A DNA stretch of 64,000 nucleotides from Paramacrobiotus metropolitanus (taxonomy: Eukaryota; Tardigrada; Eutardigrada; Parachela; Macrobiotidae): assembly GCF_019649055.1 (NCBI RefSeq), contig NW_026570313.1, positions 248,001 through 312,000 on the forward strand, given 5' to 3'. The stretch's first letter is position 1, and every line of letters starts with the position of its first letter. The position numbers and the translations under genes are program-made. Shown here in pieces: positions 48,258-60,055 of the stretch. The notes below the pieces were generated by a model. The model had not been told where the DNA came from. It was given only the letters and a program-made list of their open reading frames with translations, and searched no databases.

Positions 48258-49564
48258 TCAACTATTGGCCGGCGTGTAGATAATAACGTGCATGGGGTGA
48301 CCCTTAAACTCTTTCCCGCCCACGGCCGCCATACTCTGCTGCGAGGTAGTGTTAAACCGCATCGTATTCACCCACACATTGATCTCGCCCATGTCTCGCA
48401 GTGTCCGCAGCAGCGCTTTCAGCACCAACTGGTAGAAGCCGCGTTTTCGGTACGCCGGATCAACGTATCCCGCTCCCAGGGCACCTTCCGGCCGGTACAC
48501 GCAGTGCGCTATAGGCTCATTTTGTCCGTCGACGAACAGCGCCGCGGTGAGGAAGCCGTGTTCAATTAAGTAGCGCAGGTGCTTCTCGGTATTCTCTGGG
48601 TTACCGAGACTACGTTCGCGGGCGATTTGGGCTACGTGTTCTACGCCCAAACTTCCCAGGCGAAAACCGGGTGGGACGGAGCACCTGTATTAACAGGAGA
48701 AGTATGGATAAAAATGCAAGAAACATTTTAGCGTATAAGATAAAATATTAAGAAAAAAACACTGGGATGAAAAATGGATTGGAATTTATTAAAACATGCT
48801 TATTGTTAGCTCATACTACGGTGGTTTATCCATTCGTCTGCCTATACGACTTAGCGAAATAAACACCCACCATACAAATTTGGGAACGTGAAAAATAGGC
48901 AGCTTCTATAACAGCTATAAAAGTTTTAATTCCGGGCAGAAAAGTATTTAGTGAAAGCCTTCCTTATGGAAAAGACATTGAAGAACATACTCCAAATTGA
49001 GATTTGGCAAGTCAAAAGAGTAGGCTACTTTTCCCGGCGGGAATCCGTCGCGGACGACGAGATGGTCAAAGCTGCCACCACGGAAACCTTGGCCGTCTTC
49101 TAAGAGTACGAGATACTCAGGTTCCATAATATCTGTCAACAGAGCAGATCAGCTGTGCGTCGACACAACAGAAGCGTCGAATAGACCTTCGAAAAGGATC
49201 TCGTTGGTCCAGTCCAGCGTGTTTGGGCATTCAAACAGTATTTTCCTCAGAACATTTGCGTCTTTGGAGTAGATCAGCACATCGTAAATGTTTATCAGCG
49301 GTACGTAGTCTTTCCGGTCGTCCCTCGGTCGACAGATGCATACGGAAAAATCGGGAAAAGCGTCCACCACGAATTCCATTCCGGGCCAGGCGAATTTGCC
49401 GCGGACGGTGTTGCGTACCATGTGGTAAATCTATCGTGATTGCGATGTTTTACTTGATAAAGTGACAGAATATCAGCTGTATCTATTACCGATAGACTGC
49501 GCGGGAAATCCCCTTCCAGTGTGGGAAGGATGTCGGTCAGCTGCCCTTTCGTTAGGATCAGCAT
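48258..49564 (-). CDS. GLYAT-like acyltransferase (GNAT superfamily), copy 2
   Basis: Exons 49564-49490, 49430-49187, 49132-48991 and 48684-48258; 295 residues in one frame. Exons 1-3 have exactly the sizes of copy 1 (75, 244 and 142 bases), so gene structure is conserved. Family features are EFVVDAFPDFSVCICRP in the N-terminal half, SVPPGFRLGSLGVEHV at the start of the GNAT domain, and YVDPAYRKRGFYQLVLKALL as the cofactor loop, again with Phe-Tyr where GxG is usual. A clear open frame and conservative changes relative to copy 1 (IARERS kept, MGEINVWVNTM against LGEISVWVMTM) suggest both copies are functional. No signal peptide, so intracellular. Confidence 0.82.
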
Positions 49565-50749
49565 TTTACCGGCACGATGGATCCACCCACTTTAAAACGG
49601 GTTGAGAACGGAATGCTGCGCTGATCAGTTGCGAACTTTTAAGTACATACACTGTACACGCTACAGCATTCACCAGCTGTTACCAAAAATTAATAGGTAT
49701 GTGAGCTGTGTGCGCACCGGCAAGGAATATATGCTTACTAATCGTTTCCGTCATGCGCTGGAGTCTCTCGAAGGCTTGTTAAAGTGAAACTGCAAAAGTA
49801 CTAATGCTGTTCATGCAGGTTATTATGGGCGGCTGCCAAAATTAATCAGTACAGTGAAGTACGACGTGCCGATAACGCTGGCTTGGGTAGTTGTACCTTG
49901 TACGTGCTAGACTCTTGTCTCCACGTGAAAGACTTGGTTGGAACGGCAGGAAAAACCGGTTTACAGGATTGTCGGAAACCTTAATCGTGTAACATACCAA
50001 TGCCATTCAGTCAAACAATATAACGACGCTAAAGTACAGCAATGATTTCTACCGGGAAAAAGGATAGCGCATTTAAGTGCAATTGCACCACGCCGACATA
50101 TTCATATTAAATTTAAGATCTTATTAGGCATGCATACGCGTTGTTAGTGAGAATCTTTGGTTTAAGTTATCAGAGGTATTGTTTAATGCAAGCACAGTCG
50201 TCTTAATACAAAGCGGAAACGCTGTGTCTCCAGTTCAGTAAAGTAGCAAATGCATTACTGAGTGTATTATTGTACGGCAGGCAGGTAACCCATTGAAAGC
50301 TAGGATCGAATCTAGCGTGGGATTTTAAACCTGGCTAAATGACAGACAACAGTATGAATTTAGAGCAAAAGCCATTAATACAAGAGAATTACTAAGAAAA
50401 GGAAGGCAGTCAGGCAATGGTAACATGCTTCAGTGCATTGCGAAAAACAGCAAGCGAACTGCTACTAAGAATGTCGTTTCCGGCTTCGGTTAGCCGGTTT
50501 CTGATGTTGTTCAGTCTCCACGCCAACGTAGACTTCCCATTAACATTAGGAAAAACAGCGAGTCAGTTTTCGGTGAAAAGAATTCTTAGCATTTGCACGA
50601 AAAGTCGATTATTTCGGTGACCATAAGCAGACAGCAGCCACCGACAGACTGCAACATAAATTAACCAATCTTCGGAGACTATGTCAGTCAATGGTACAAA
50701 TAACCGATCTTTAGTGCGACACCTATCTGGCAACACTACCAAGTTGAAA
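49565..50749. other. Intergenic DNA
   Basis: No gene or clear repeat recognised. Confidence 0.4.
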
Positions 50750-51340
50750 TTCTAAAAAAATCCCAGAAACCAGTAGTACAGTTTGTAACTACCGTCTGTA
50801 GATCTGCAGCACCACAAAATAAAGGATTGTTGTGGCTTTATAGATATATCTATAGTAAATGAATGTAAGCTAACGAATCAGCGATATGCACATCGATTGC
50901 CTAACAAAGATTACTGAATTCGGCGTCGAGCATTCGTTGTTGCTTATATAGAATTGTAAAGCCATCCTCTCCGCGCCCTTTCCAGTCACCTATGCTTCGT
51001 CATCCACGTCCTTTACATGTAAGATGCTGACAGTTTCTCGTTTTTCTTCCCCATATCTCGACACAAGTGCATGGTGTTCCCGCATTTGTCGCTTTGCTGA
51101 TACCAGCTTTCCCGCTGAGCTGGAAATCGTTTTCCACGGAAGAATTCCCCATAGCCGGTACCCCAGCTGATTTAGCCGTCTGCTTGTTGGTATCCATCCT
51201 CGTTATCCACGCAAAGTATCCCCTGAAAACGATCGACAGTGTCGGCACCTGCAGGCGCTCGGGCAACAGGAATTCGGTCAGTGAGAAGAGGAGGAACATC
51301 CAACTACCTGCCTAACGGATAAGCCATAGGCTGTCCTGGA
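50750..51340. repeat. Direct duplication around the membrane-protein gene, left copy
   Basis: Collinear, same orientation, with 62870-63455 (CACCACAAAATAAA, TTGTTGTGGCTTT, GGCGTCGAGC, TTCGTTGTTGC in order). Confidence 0.7.
51000..51299 (-). pseudogene. Single-pass membrane protein, degenerate copy
   Basis: The longest frame starts at ATG 51299 and encodes 99 residues. It has one hydrophobic segment (FLLPERLQVPTLSIVFRGYF) followed by a polar tail. It is a close relative of the gene at 63060-63488. Two differences suggest decay. The codon five residues before the shared internal ATG is TAG where the other copy has TGG (WLIR-stop against WLVRW), which removes the upstream coding part. Past the tail the two copies run in different frames, so an indel separates their C-termini. 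It could still be translated from the ATG. Family unknown. Confidence 0.5.
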
Positions 51341-52094
51341 CCAGATTGTCTAGCTGAGAACATGCGCACGAATATTTCCCGCCGAGGTCCGCTGCGTGGG
51401 TGTCTCGCTATCGGTTGATTCCTACTGTGAATCTTCAGCAATGGATGTGCTGTTACTTTCCGGGATTCCACTGATACCTTCCTTTGCAGTTGAGTTGATG
51501 CGATGTGTCCCGTCGAACAGACGAACAAATTACGCGCAGCAAAGCGCAAAAAAGATACCAAAACAAATCTGCCTAATTAATTTTTGGTGGCCACTCATTA
51601 CTCTACATATCCCAATCTTGAAATCCGTATTCATTACCTTTCGTTCGGTGCACTATCTTCTCGAGCACTACTTTTGACTATCATTCGGCACTGCCTTACC
51701 TGCAAGCACGACCTTTTATAAATTGTTTCACATCATAGTTATTTCCTGAACTGCTGTTTTCTTGTTAAAAGCTTTATTGCTGCTTAAATAAAAGCATCAT
51801 CAGCAGTATACAAAGTATAATCGAATTCTCTTGCGTTAGTGACTCTCGGCACCCGTGTGCCGTTCGCTAGGTTTGGATACATGTTTTCCGCATGATGTGG
51901 TCGGTTCACATAGACACACCTTTTCATATGCTACTCACAGATCATCGGATCTCGATCTGTACAAGTATAGTTTAGGAGTCGAATTTCGACGTTGTTTAAT
52001 AGCAGAAATGTTCAGTAATGGGCGTTTTACAGTGTTTAGAACACAGTACGTATAACCATAGCATTTCAGTCATTTCTGGATGACCAATTATTAA
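51341..52094. other. Spacer between direct and inverted repeat blocks
   Basis: No gene seen. Confidence 0.4.
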
Positions 52095-55000
52095 AAAGTG
52101 TACCCGTCTCACCACCAAAACACTTCGTTACATAGGTAATTTGCATGTGATATTTTCGTACTGCGAAGGATGTATTAATGTCATCAAACTGTCAAAGTCC
52201 GAAAAAACTGCTATTTACCTACAAGCAGAAACAGGAACTGGCATTCTTATGTGATCCGACTGCATGTATGACTACCTGTATGCGTAACTGTATGCTGTAT
52301 GCATGCGATTCTTAGCGTTCGGCAATCGTTATGGCGAATGTAATACAAATCGGCCGTATCTCCGCCATACAGATCTAAAACACAGTCCGCAAAATATACT
52401 AAGCGACTGAAAGGCACCGCTATAAAACGAATTATCGTCCGGATAGGCCTCGGGGATGCCACGGTTTCTTGCCAACATCCGCATAATTACAACAAGAAAA
52501 GCGTTCATTTTACTGTCTCTTGCAGATTTCGTTAAGATTAATTATTGTTACGCTGAATCACAGCAATAATGCGTCTCTTACTGCTGTAGCACAGCTGCAC
52601 TTGAAGTTGAGTCAGCACTCTCGGATTATTACAACATCAGCACATCTCCAAGAAAAGCTAATGCATCTGCCTAAAGCGATTTTCAACAGAGTAGCGGTGA
52701 TTAGAAAGCCGCCCTGAAAGTTGTTGTTATTAATCTTCATCGTTGTTGTGCATGGAACGATGTGCAAAACCTGCCATGTCCAGCTATTCAGTCTTTCAAG
52801 GAATTTCAGCGAAGATTTAGTGGTCACGTTAAACGAGCGAGAACTCCGTTGCAACTTTGTCAGATTCGTCGGTGGAATCAGTACTTATGCTTTCGTCAGT
52901 GAATGTGCTTACGTGCGCAGTTCTTCTGGCACTGTTGCACTCCTCCGCTGGCAAAAGCAAAGGTAAGAGTCCCAAAAAAAGATTAGCTCTGGCGTTGAGA
53001 TGCATGCATATTTTCGAAACTTAGTAGCAAGGAATCCGTAATGATTACTGTGACGCTTTTTTTGAATAGATGGTGACGAATTCAACAGTGACAGTGACGG
53101 TGTTATCTCCCCGCTACCTGACTTCAACACGGAACCGATGACCCGCGACCAGTGCGAGCTGCAGTTCACCGCCCACTGCGGCGTGCGCACCAACATCGGC
53201 AACTCGTTGGCCTGCGCCCAGAACCACGGCCTGGCCATTAACTGCAGCGATGCAGCGCCCATCGAGGAAGTGCACAAATTAGCGCTGGCCCTGTCGCAAC
53301 CGCCCCTGAAAGCGGTCTCTATCAGTCTGAACGACGGACCGCAGATATCCTTCGACAGCCTGGCACCGGTCCGCCGACAGACCGTGGTCTTTCACCTGCG
53401 CAACTGTCGCTCCTCGCGCGCCACGAAGAAGCTGGCCCAGCTGCGAATGCCGCATCTGCTGGAGTTCGGCGCGCATGACTGCCGCTCGTTGGACGTGCGA
53501 CGAGCGGACTTTTGGCCGTCGATCAAGCTGCGCCTGATCCAGTTCGTCAACTGCACACTGGAGTCCCTCGAAACCGGCACCTTCGCGGACTTGCCCGGAC
53601 TGCGGCTGCTTTCGCTGGAGCGCGGATTCAGTCAAATGGAGCTCTTCCCGGAAGACGTGCAAGCGTATTTGATGCGGTTGCACTGCGGCGGCGAGTTTGA
53701 GCCGTTGCGGCGTTGGTGGCGCGTCAACGGCTTGTTGCAGCAAGCGACGGAAGGTTCAGTCTATCGCATCGAGTACGATTCGTGGAAGAACGAAGACATG
53801 AGCAAAAGCGACGTTTTTCTGCCGATCGACTGTGCCGCGACGCCATTTCCCAACGGATCGGCTTCGGTCGACTTTACGATGGAAGTTTTTTCCGTTAACG
53901 AAGGCCTCCGTGAGTTTCTTGCCAATTGATTTTGACCTTTTTTTTCTAATCATTACGGCTTCATGATTGCTTCAGGCCCAGGACTTGGAGATCGCCCTTT
54001 CAACTGGACTGAAATCGTCGACGAATTCCCGACGTTTTCGACTGAGCCGGTGACGGAGACCGAATGCCAGATATTGTCAATTGCCAAATGTTATTACCTA
54101 CAGCGCAGACCACTCCGTAGTTGCAAGAATTATCCATTCACGCCCGAAAAGGTCGAAGGACAACCGGAACCTGACTGCAGTGGCGCTGCACAGAAGCGCG
54201 AAATGCGAGAGCTGGCACTTGGGATGGCCAAGCAACGACTGCGACCAACAGAGTTGGTAATCGGTCAGGAATGGAATATCACGTCCGCCGACTTAGCGCC
54301 AATTCGGAGGACAATAGTCGTCTTCGACGTCGGCGGATGCACGGGGAGTCGTGCGACGCAGACGGCCGACGAGCTCCGGCTGAGCAGTCTGCTGCACTTT
54401 GGTATAATGGAGTGCAGCGATCAGGTTGTGCAACGGAGTGATTTCCAGCGCTTACCGAAACTGCGGGAAATATTGTTCAGCAACACTACGTTGCGTAGTC
54501 TGGAATTCGACGCGTTCGGCGCTCTGCCTGACCTGCGTCTGCTGGTGCCGGAGTTTGATTTCTTTTACATGAACGGTTCCGACTATTCCGACGCTGTAAC
54601 TGAAAATTTGGATTTGCCTCCGCGGATCGTCGACTACGTGTGGCGACTGCACTGCGGCTGCGATTTCGCATGGTTCCGGCAATGGTGGACGAATAACACG
54701 CGGCTCTTGCACGGTCAGCTCACTCACGCGGGCGAGGCTTGGGCCTTCCGGGATTTTGTCAGCAACCAGCCGTATTATCGCGAAGACATATTCCTGCCCA
54801 TAGACTGTGCACAGCCGATTCCCCGAGTTGCCGCCAGCATCAACACTACGGAAACCGCTTTTTCACGACACGCAGAACCTTGCATTGGTCACTGACGTTA
54901 AAGGGCATCGACTCGCCGACTATAAAGGTCGACGAGTTTATGATTTTATTGAAGACAAACCCAGTATGTCTTAAACTCTGTTGCTGTAGTGTTTCGAGGT

Positions 55001-55775
55001 TTGCAAAGGTAAATGGATACATTTTCACTACAGAGACAAATACCGAAAGTGGTGCTAATCCGAGAAAAATGGAAATACTGTACTGTCGGCTTAAATTGAA
55101 CAAAGAGTCGTACAGTGTGCCCCTATCGTACAGCATGGATGACGCTGTAGTTTTGCGGCTCTATTTAAATCAGCAGTACCTGTGTACCCGGAAACGTAAT
55201 AATTTACATTAAGACGCTCTATATCTTCTGCAACAGGGTTATCATAATCTATCAAAGCGACATATGGAGGACTTTATTGGGTTATTCAACTTAACATTGT
55301 TTAAACTAAAAATAACGCAGTTCTACGTTTTTCTTTGTGTAACTCTTCAACAGCCAGGTCAACGTAATAACCATACAAGTACGATCTAAAACAATGATGA
55401 GCAGTTCATGAAGAATCGCTGCAGGCAGCCACTGCTTATTTGTTTTACTCAGTTAGGCCGATTTATTGTGTTGGACTATCCAACAAATTTTTGACAATGT
55501 TAACATGCATACCACAGAGCAATACTTATGCTAAAAGTATCAGACAGCTGCAGAGTATAACGGCCTGTAGTGAAATCTTTGCCACAGTAATTGGGAATTT
55601 GCAAAGTAGTTGAAGCTTAACATTAACTATGTTGATAGGGCGGAATTACTTGTCTGTGCAGAAGGTTTGTACGCCAAAACCGGACCGCTACTCACATCAT
55701 AATCTATTACGTAGAGCTATAAACCAGAGGTTAACGCGATTTTATTGGGAGCAGTTACACAATCTGTATGTATGC
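52095..55775. repeat. Inverted duplication, left arm
   Basis: About 3.7 kb that reappears in reverse complement at 59115-62790. Outer edge: CCCGTCTCACCACCAAA near 52106, complement near 62770. Inner edge: GTAGAGCTATAAACCAGAGG near 55711, complement near 59180. Confidence 0.85.
52887..54895 (+). CDS. Secreted protein with two LRR-like modules, copy A
   Basis: Exons 52887-52962, 53070-53909 and 53976-54895 give 611 residues in one frame. Exon 1 is a signal peptide (MLSSVNVLTCAVLLALLHSS). Exons 2 and 3 each encode one module of about 290 residues with the same plan. Each has an entry sequence (FNTEPMTRDQCEL or FSTEPVTETECQI) with cysteines, then irregular leucine-rich strands (FADLPGLRLLSLERG; FGALPDLRLLVPEFD). 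Each then has an LRRCT-like cap (YLMRLHCGGEFEPLRRWW; YVWRLHCGCDFAWFRQWW) and a closing PIDCA motif. The protein is therefore an internal duplication with one module per exon. Extracellular recognition or binding is likely. It ends convergent with its copy at 60056-62061. Confidence 0.82.
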
Positions 55776-58487
55776 CGGCTGATTTCTTGGAGCATCGTTT
55801 TTCGAAACTGCGTTACAAAAAAAACTGGTTTAACTACAACTGCCAGTTTGAACACGTACGTAGATGTAAATAATATCTGCCAGGATCGGATATTTTTTTA
55901 TCGGTTATTATTATATCAGCGCAACAAATATTAATACATAAAGTATGTGCTATGTAATTATCAAAACAGAAGACGATTATTTTGCCAGTGTGCATACTTG
56001 GTAGTCGACGGGTAAACCGCCCGGAACGATAATTGGGGAGGAGGGGAATGGGGGCTTTATTATTTCGTACGCACTGGAGCGGGCGTTTAAAACCGCACGT
56101 GGCGTTAATTCGGAGAGGGCGTGTAATTCAAAATTTATGTTATTTAGCGCTTCACCGATATTTTTAATTATTTAATAGTACGTACCAACTTCACAGAAAA
56201 ATTTCACATTAACTTCAGAAACGATCACGTTAAGCATCAACCGACAAAGGCAGCCTAATCACAAAGAAAATTTGGTCTAAATTTGCCCCTATCGGTGCTG
56301 TCCCCAAGATCGATGCCGCATTTCCTCGTTGGATTTCGATGCTTATCCGCTGGCGAAGAAATTTCGTGGCTCGTTTTTCGCCGGTTTCCTGTCGTATCGA
56401 TCGACAACTACAGAGTAAATTTTAACTAGAGTATCAACTAGTTTATCACCGTGTGTTTACTTGGGTGGCTGGTGCCAGCAAATCTGTAACGACCGGGGAT
56501 TTATGTCTTCCCATAATATCATCGACATTATTGTTCAACAATACAAATTTGCCGTCCAGCGTTTCAATTTTCAAAGGCTTCACACTAAGTAAATTTCTCT
56601 TCTTTTCCGCTTCGTTAGCTGTTAGGCTTTTATGCGCGATGCGCCCAACTGCATATATTGCATGCACGGTGCACCAGTAAAGTTACATACTTGAACGTTG
56701 CTGTAACCATTACGGTATATCTCCAATAACTACTAACGTAGCAATACAGTAATTACAGGTTTGTAATGACTGCATTTAAAATGTCTGTAAATTACGCTGA
56801 AATTTAAATGAGGATATATGTATAAATGTGCAATGTTGTGGTAATGATGTGACAGAGCAACGCATGTAATTATGAATTAGCAACAGCAGCATAATGCATA
56901 ACAAGCTTTTTCAACTGCATACTGCGTACAAACATGTAAAATCTGGAAATTTCTATCTCATTTAGAGATTATAAATCAACGCGAAACGTTTATAATAATT
57001 ATACACGGCTGCGCTAATGCTACGATACGTATAAATTATCGTTAGTTGGCAAGGTGGGCCATCCTTATGTCCCCACCCTTACGATGGCTCCTTTATCGAA
57101 TAGGTTTTATTGCCAACGTAAAGCGCCTTCAAACGTGTAGCCATGAAACAGAATATTCATCACCGAAGGCTGGTATCATTTCGCCGGGCAGAGCTTTGCA
57201 GTTCTCAAAGGTCACATACCGTTGTCACTTATTAGCGCAGCCGCAGGCAGGCTAGACCAGAAATTACGGACAAAAGCACAATTACAATATGCACTGCGAT
57301 AACAGGGTATAATAACACAGCCAAACGTAGGGTTGTCATCTCACCAGATTTGGTGGGTGGGATTTGATGGGGTTGGGAACGTGAAGCGATGGCATTGGTG
57401 GACGAAAAGGGATATATTTGACATATTTAGCAAGCCCATATTTATTTATTTATTTGACATATTTAGTACCGCAAATGTGCTAATACGAAACTGGCATCGT
57501 ACTTTTATGAAATCAGCAGTCGTATGTCAGAAATCCATTATTAAGAAATTCAAATGGACTGTGGTTGAAGCGGCAACACAATAATGGCCAGATCGCAATA
57601 GCCCACACTTTTGAATTTTCCATTCCAGAGCGTTGGCAAGATTTAGAAGAGAAGGCGAGTTTGTAGTGCGCTTAAATTATGCGGCATAACCGAAAAAAAG
57701 GAAATTTTGGCACTAAAACACGTATTTTTGGGACTGCGAAATCGTCCCATCACTTCATCACGTTACATTATCATGGCGCCAATTTTTCGCCATGATGGCA
57801 TTGGGAACAGGAAACGGGCGTGATTGTGATAACGTGTGATGACAACCCTAGTCAGACGAGACAATTTGCTCTACTTGTACGGATGTCTGTTTCATGACCT
57901 ACGTTGACAATCAGCTGCCACCACACAATGACTTAGCGTTTTCTCCGTAATCGGATGTCATTTGAATACCTTAGCCCGACTTCGCAGAACGGGCTATCAG
58001 AAATCAGCCGGCATACATGCCGATCGGCGGACTTTCCCAGTATGTAGCACTTGACAAACTGCCGAATGGACGCGCGGCAAGGATCCAGAGAAATTCACCG
58101 GCGTGACACTGCCATTTTGTCACGATGCCGCTTTGGATAGTAGCCGAGTCGGCAAATCACGGCGGCATTACACGCCTGCAGATCTGCATGGGGCTACGCG
58201 GCTGCAGCCGGTATGTGGCGATCGTCGCGCGCTTCCAGTCGGAAACGCGTCATGTGTCAGGTTTAAAAGCCGCCAACTTGCATTTCAGTAAGTATATTTC
58301 GCGGAGCAAGGCCCTTGAAACCGACCCGTGGTATGCAACCGACATCAAATTTCGGTGAAGACGCGATATCCTCGTGCTGAGGTAGCTGATCAGCGATGGG
58401 GACGAATGGTACATAAAGCGGCTATCCACGAACTACAGTCCAGACTGCCAAGCTTTAATGTACGACTTGTTTTCCCTCAATCGCGAG
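54896..58487. other. Rest of the left arm and the spacer before the Cys-rich gene
   Basis: No confident gene. At 56667-56446 (minus) a 73-codon frame ends near a GTAAAC donor, which is weak evidence for an exon. At 58060-58330 a GC-rich plus-strand stretch (WIVAESANHGGITRLQICMG in one frame) looks coding-like but has no clean splice sites; it may be a gene remnant. Confidence 0.3.
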
Positions 58488-58972
58488 ATGGACGTTTCCA
58501 TTGCTTTATTTTTCGCGCTTGGGTGCCTTTCTGGAATCAGCCCTACATCCGGGTACGCGTACGGTCTGTACGGAAGTAAGTGACCTTGACGCTATTGTTT
58601 ATGGCTATAATGAACAAGATTAACTCGGTCATGTGGTGAGTTTTCGGCCTCTTTGTAGACGTTTGCGCTAGCAGAAGGACGTGCAGAACGCACATAGAGT
58701 GTGCTACCATTTGTCCAGACCAATGCAAGACTGGGTATTGTGAATGCACCAGTCAACATTCGACGAATCAAGGACGCTGCCTCCCCAAGGTCTTTAAAGT
58801 CTTTAACGTGATTTCCAACGGTCAACCAGCAACTCCATCGCAAAATGTCCCGCCACCGAACGCAGGCCCCGTTAAATCAGCGAAGCTAATAGCCGCCGCG
58901 CCTGCCGCTTCAGTTGCACGCTCTTCCGCAGTCGAGACTACTCGAGTTCCAGCGGCAAGTGGGGGGGACTAG
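58488..58972 (+). CDS. Small secreted Cys-rich protein with Ala/Pro tail
   Basis: Exons 58488-58575 and 58659-58972 join in phase (GTAAGT donor, TTTGTAG acceptor); 133 residues. Exon 1 is a signal peptide (MDVSIALFFALGCLSGISPT). The mature start carries eight cysteines in about 40 residues (VCASRRTCRTHIECATICPD, then QCKTGYCECTSQHST and a GRCLP end), a spacing like small EGF/TIL-type or toxin-like knots, though I cannot assign a family. The rest is a low-complexity Ala/Pro/Ser/Val tail (PPPNAGPVKSAKLIAAAPAA). It lies between the arms of the inverted duplication and has no second copy there. Probably extracellular; function unknown. Confidence 0.68.
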
Positions 58973-60055
58973 ACTTGTTGTGCACGCGCTGCTTGCGATA
59001 ACGTTATCGCATGTGGTGGTCCCGTATGTAAGGTACTGATTCAATGAGTACAGTTTTTAGCTGACCTTGGCAAGAAAATCATAAGCATGTTTAGGATGGG
59101 GAATTGTCGCTAAACTTGCAAGGTTGTACAGACTGTAAACTGCTTCCAATAAAATCGCGTTAACCTCTGGTTTATAGCTCTACGTAATAGATTATGATGT
59201 GAGTAGCAGTCCGCTTTCGGCGTACAAACATTTCTGCACAAGCAAGTGATTCCGCCCTATCGAAATAGTTAATGTGAAGCTTTAATCTACTTTGCAAATT
59301 CCCGATTACTGTGGCAAAGATTTCATGACAGCCCGTTATACTCTCCAGCTGTAAAATAAGTCACAAAATAAACAAAATAAGTAAAATAAAAAAACAAATT
59401 TACACAGCAAATCTGCCTAATCAAAACAAATAACTAGTGACTGTCTGCAGCGATTCTTCAGGAACTGCTCGTCATTGTTTCAGATCGTACTTGTATATTT
59501 CAGTAGTTGTTGCGTTGGTCTGGCTTTTGAAGAGTTACACAAAGAAAAATGTACTGTAGCGGACCCTCAAAAGTCAGAACACAGAGAGTGTACGCGAAAA
59601 CAGCACTTTTGTTTCAAAGTGTGTAGTGTGTACACCAGCGCACGGGCAAGCAATTCAGTGCATATGCCACATCCATGTACTAGTACACGAACTATGTCGC
59701 TTAGGTTATGAGTAACCCTGTAGCGTCTTGATGTATGTATTTTATTACATTTCCGGGTACTCAGGTACTGTTGAGTCAAAATTAATTTGACCGCAAAACT
59801 ACAGCGTGATCTATGCTGTACGTACGATAGGGCCACGTTGTACGACTCTTGGTTCAATTTAAGTCGACAATGTAGTTTCTCGGATTAGCAACACTTTCGG
59901 TATTTGTCTGTAGCGGCAATGCATCCATGTACCTTTGAAACCTTCGAAAAACTACAGCAACAGAGTTCAACACATACATGGTTTTGTCTTCAAAAAAGGC
60001 ATACCGTAAACTCGCCGACCTTTATAGTCAACGGGCGGGTCAACCCTTTTTAACG
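58973..60055. other. Spacer and inner part of the right arm
   Basis: No gene. From 59115 on it is the reverse complement of 3' flank from the left arm. Confidence 0.45.

Noticed and set aside
50270-50345. tRNA-like stretch with GGATCGAATC
   Set aside because: Only a box-B-like word; no acceptor or D-arm pairing.
53279-53743. Minus-strand frame of about 150 codons over LRR copy A
   Set aside because: Shadow of GC-rich coding DNA; the plus frame is conserved exactly in copy B with matched exon sizes.
56446-56667. A 73-codon minus-strand exon
   Set aside because: It has a possible donor but no partner exon, no recognisable domain and AT-rich composition.
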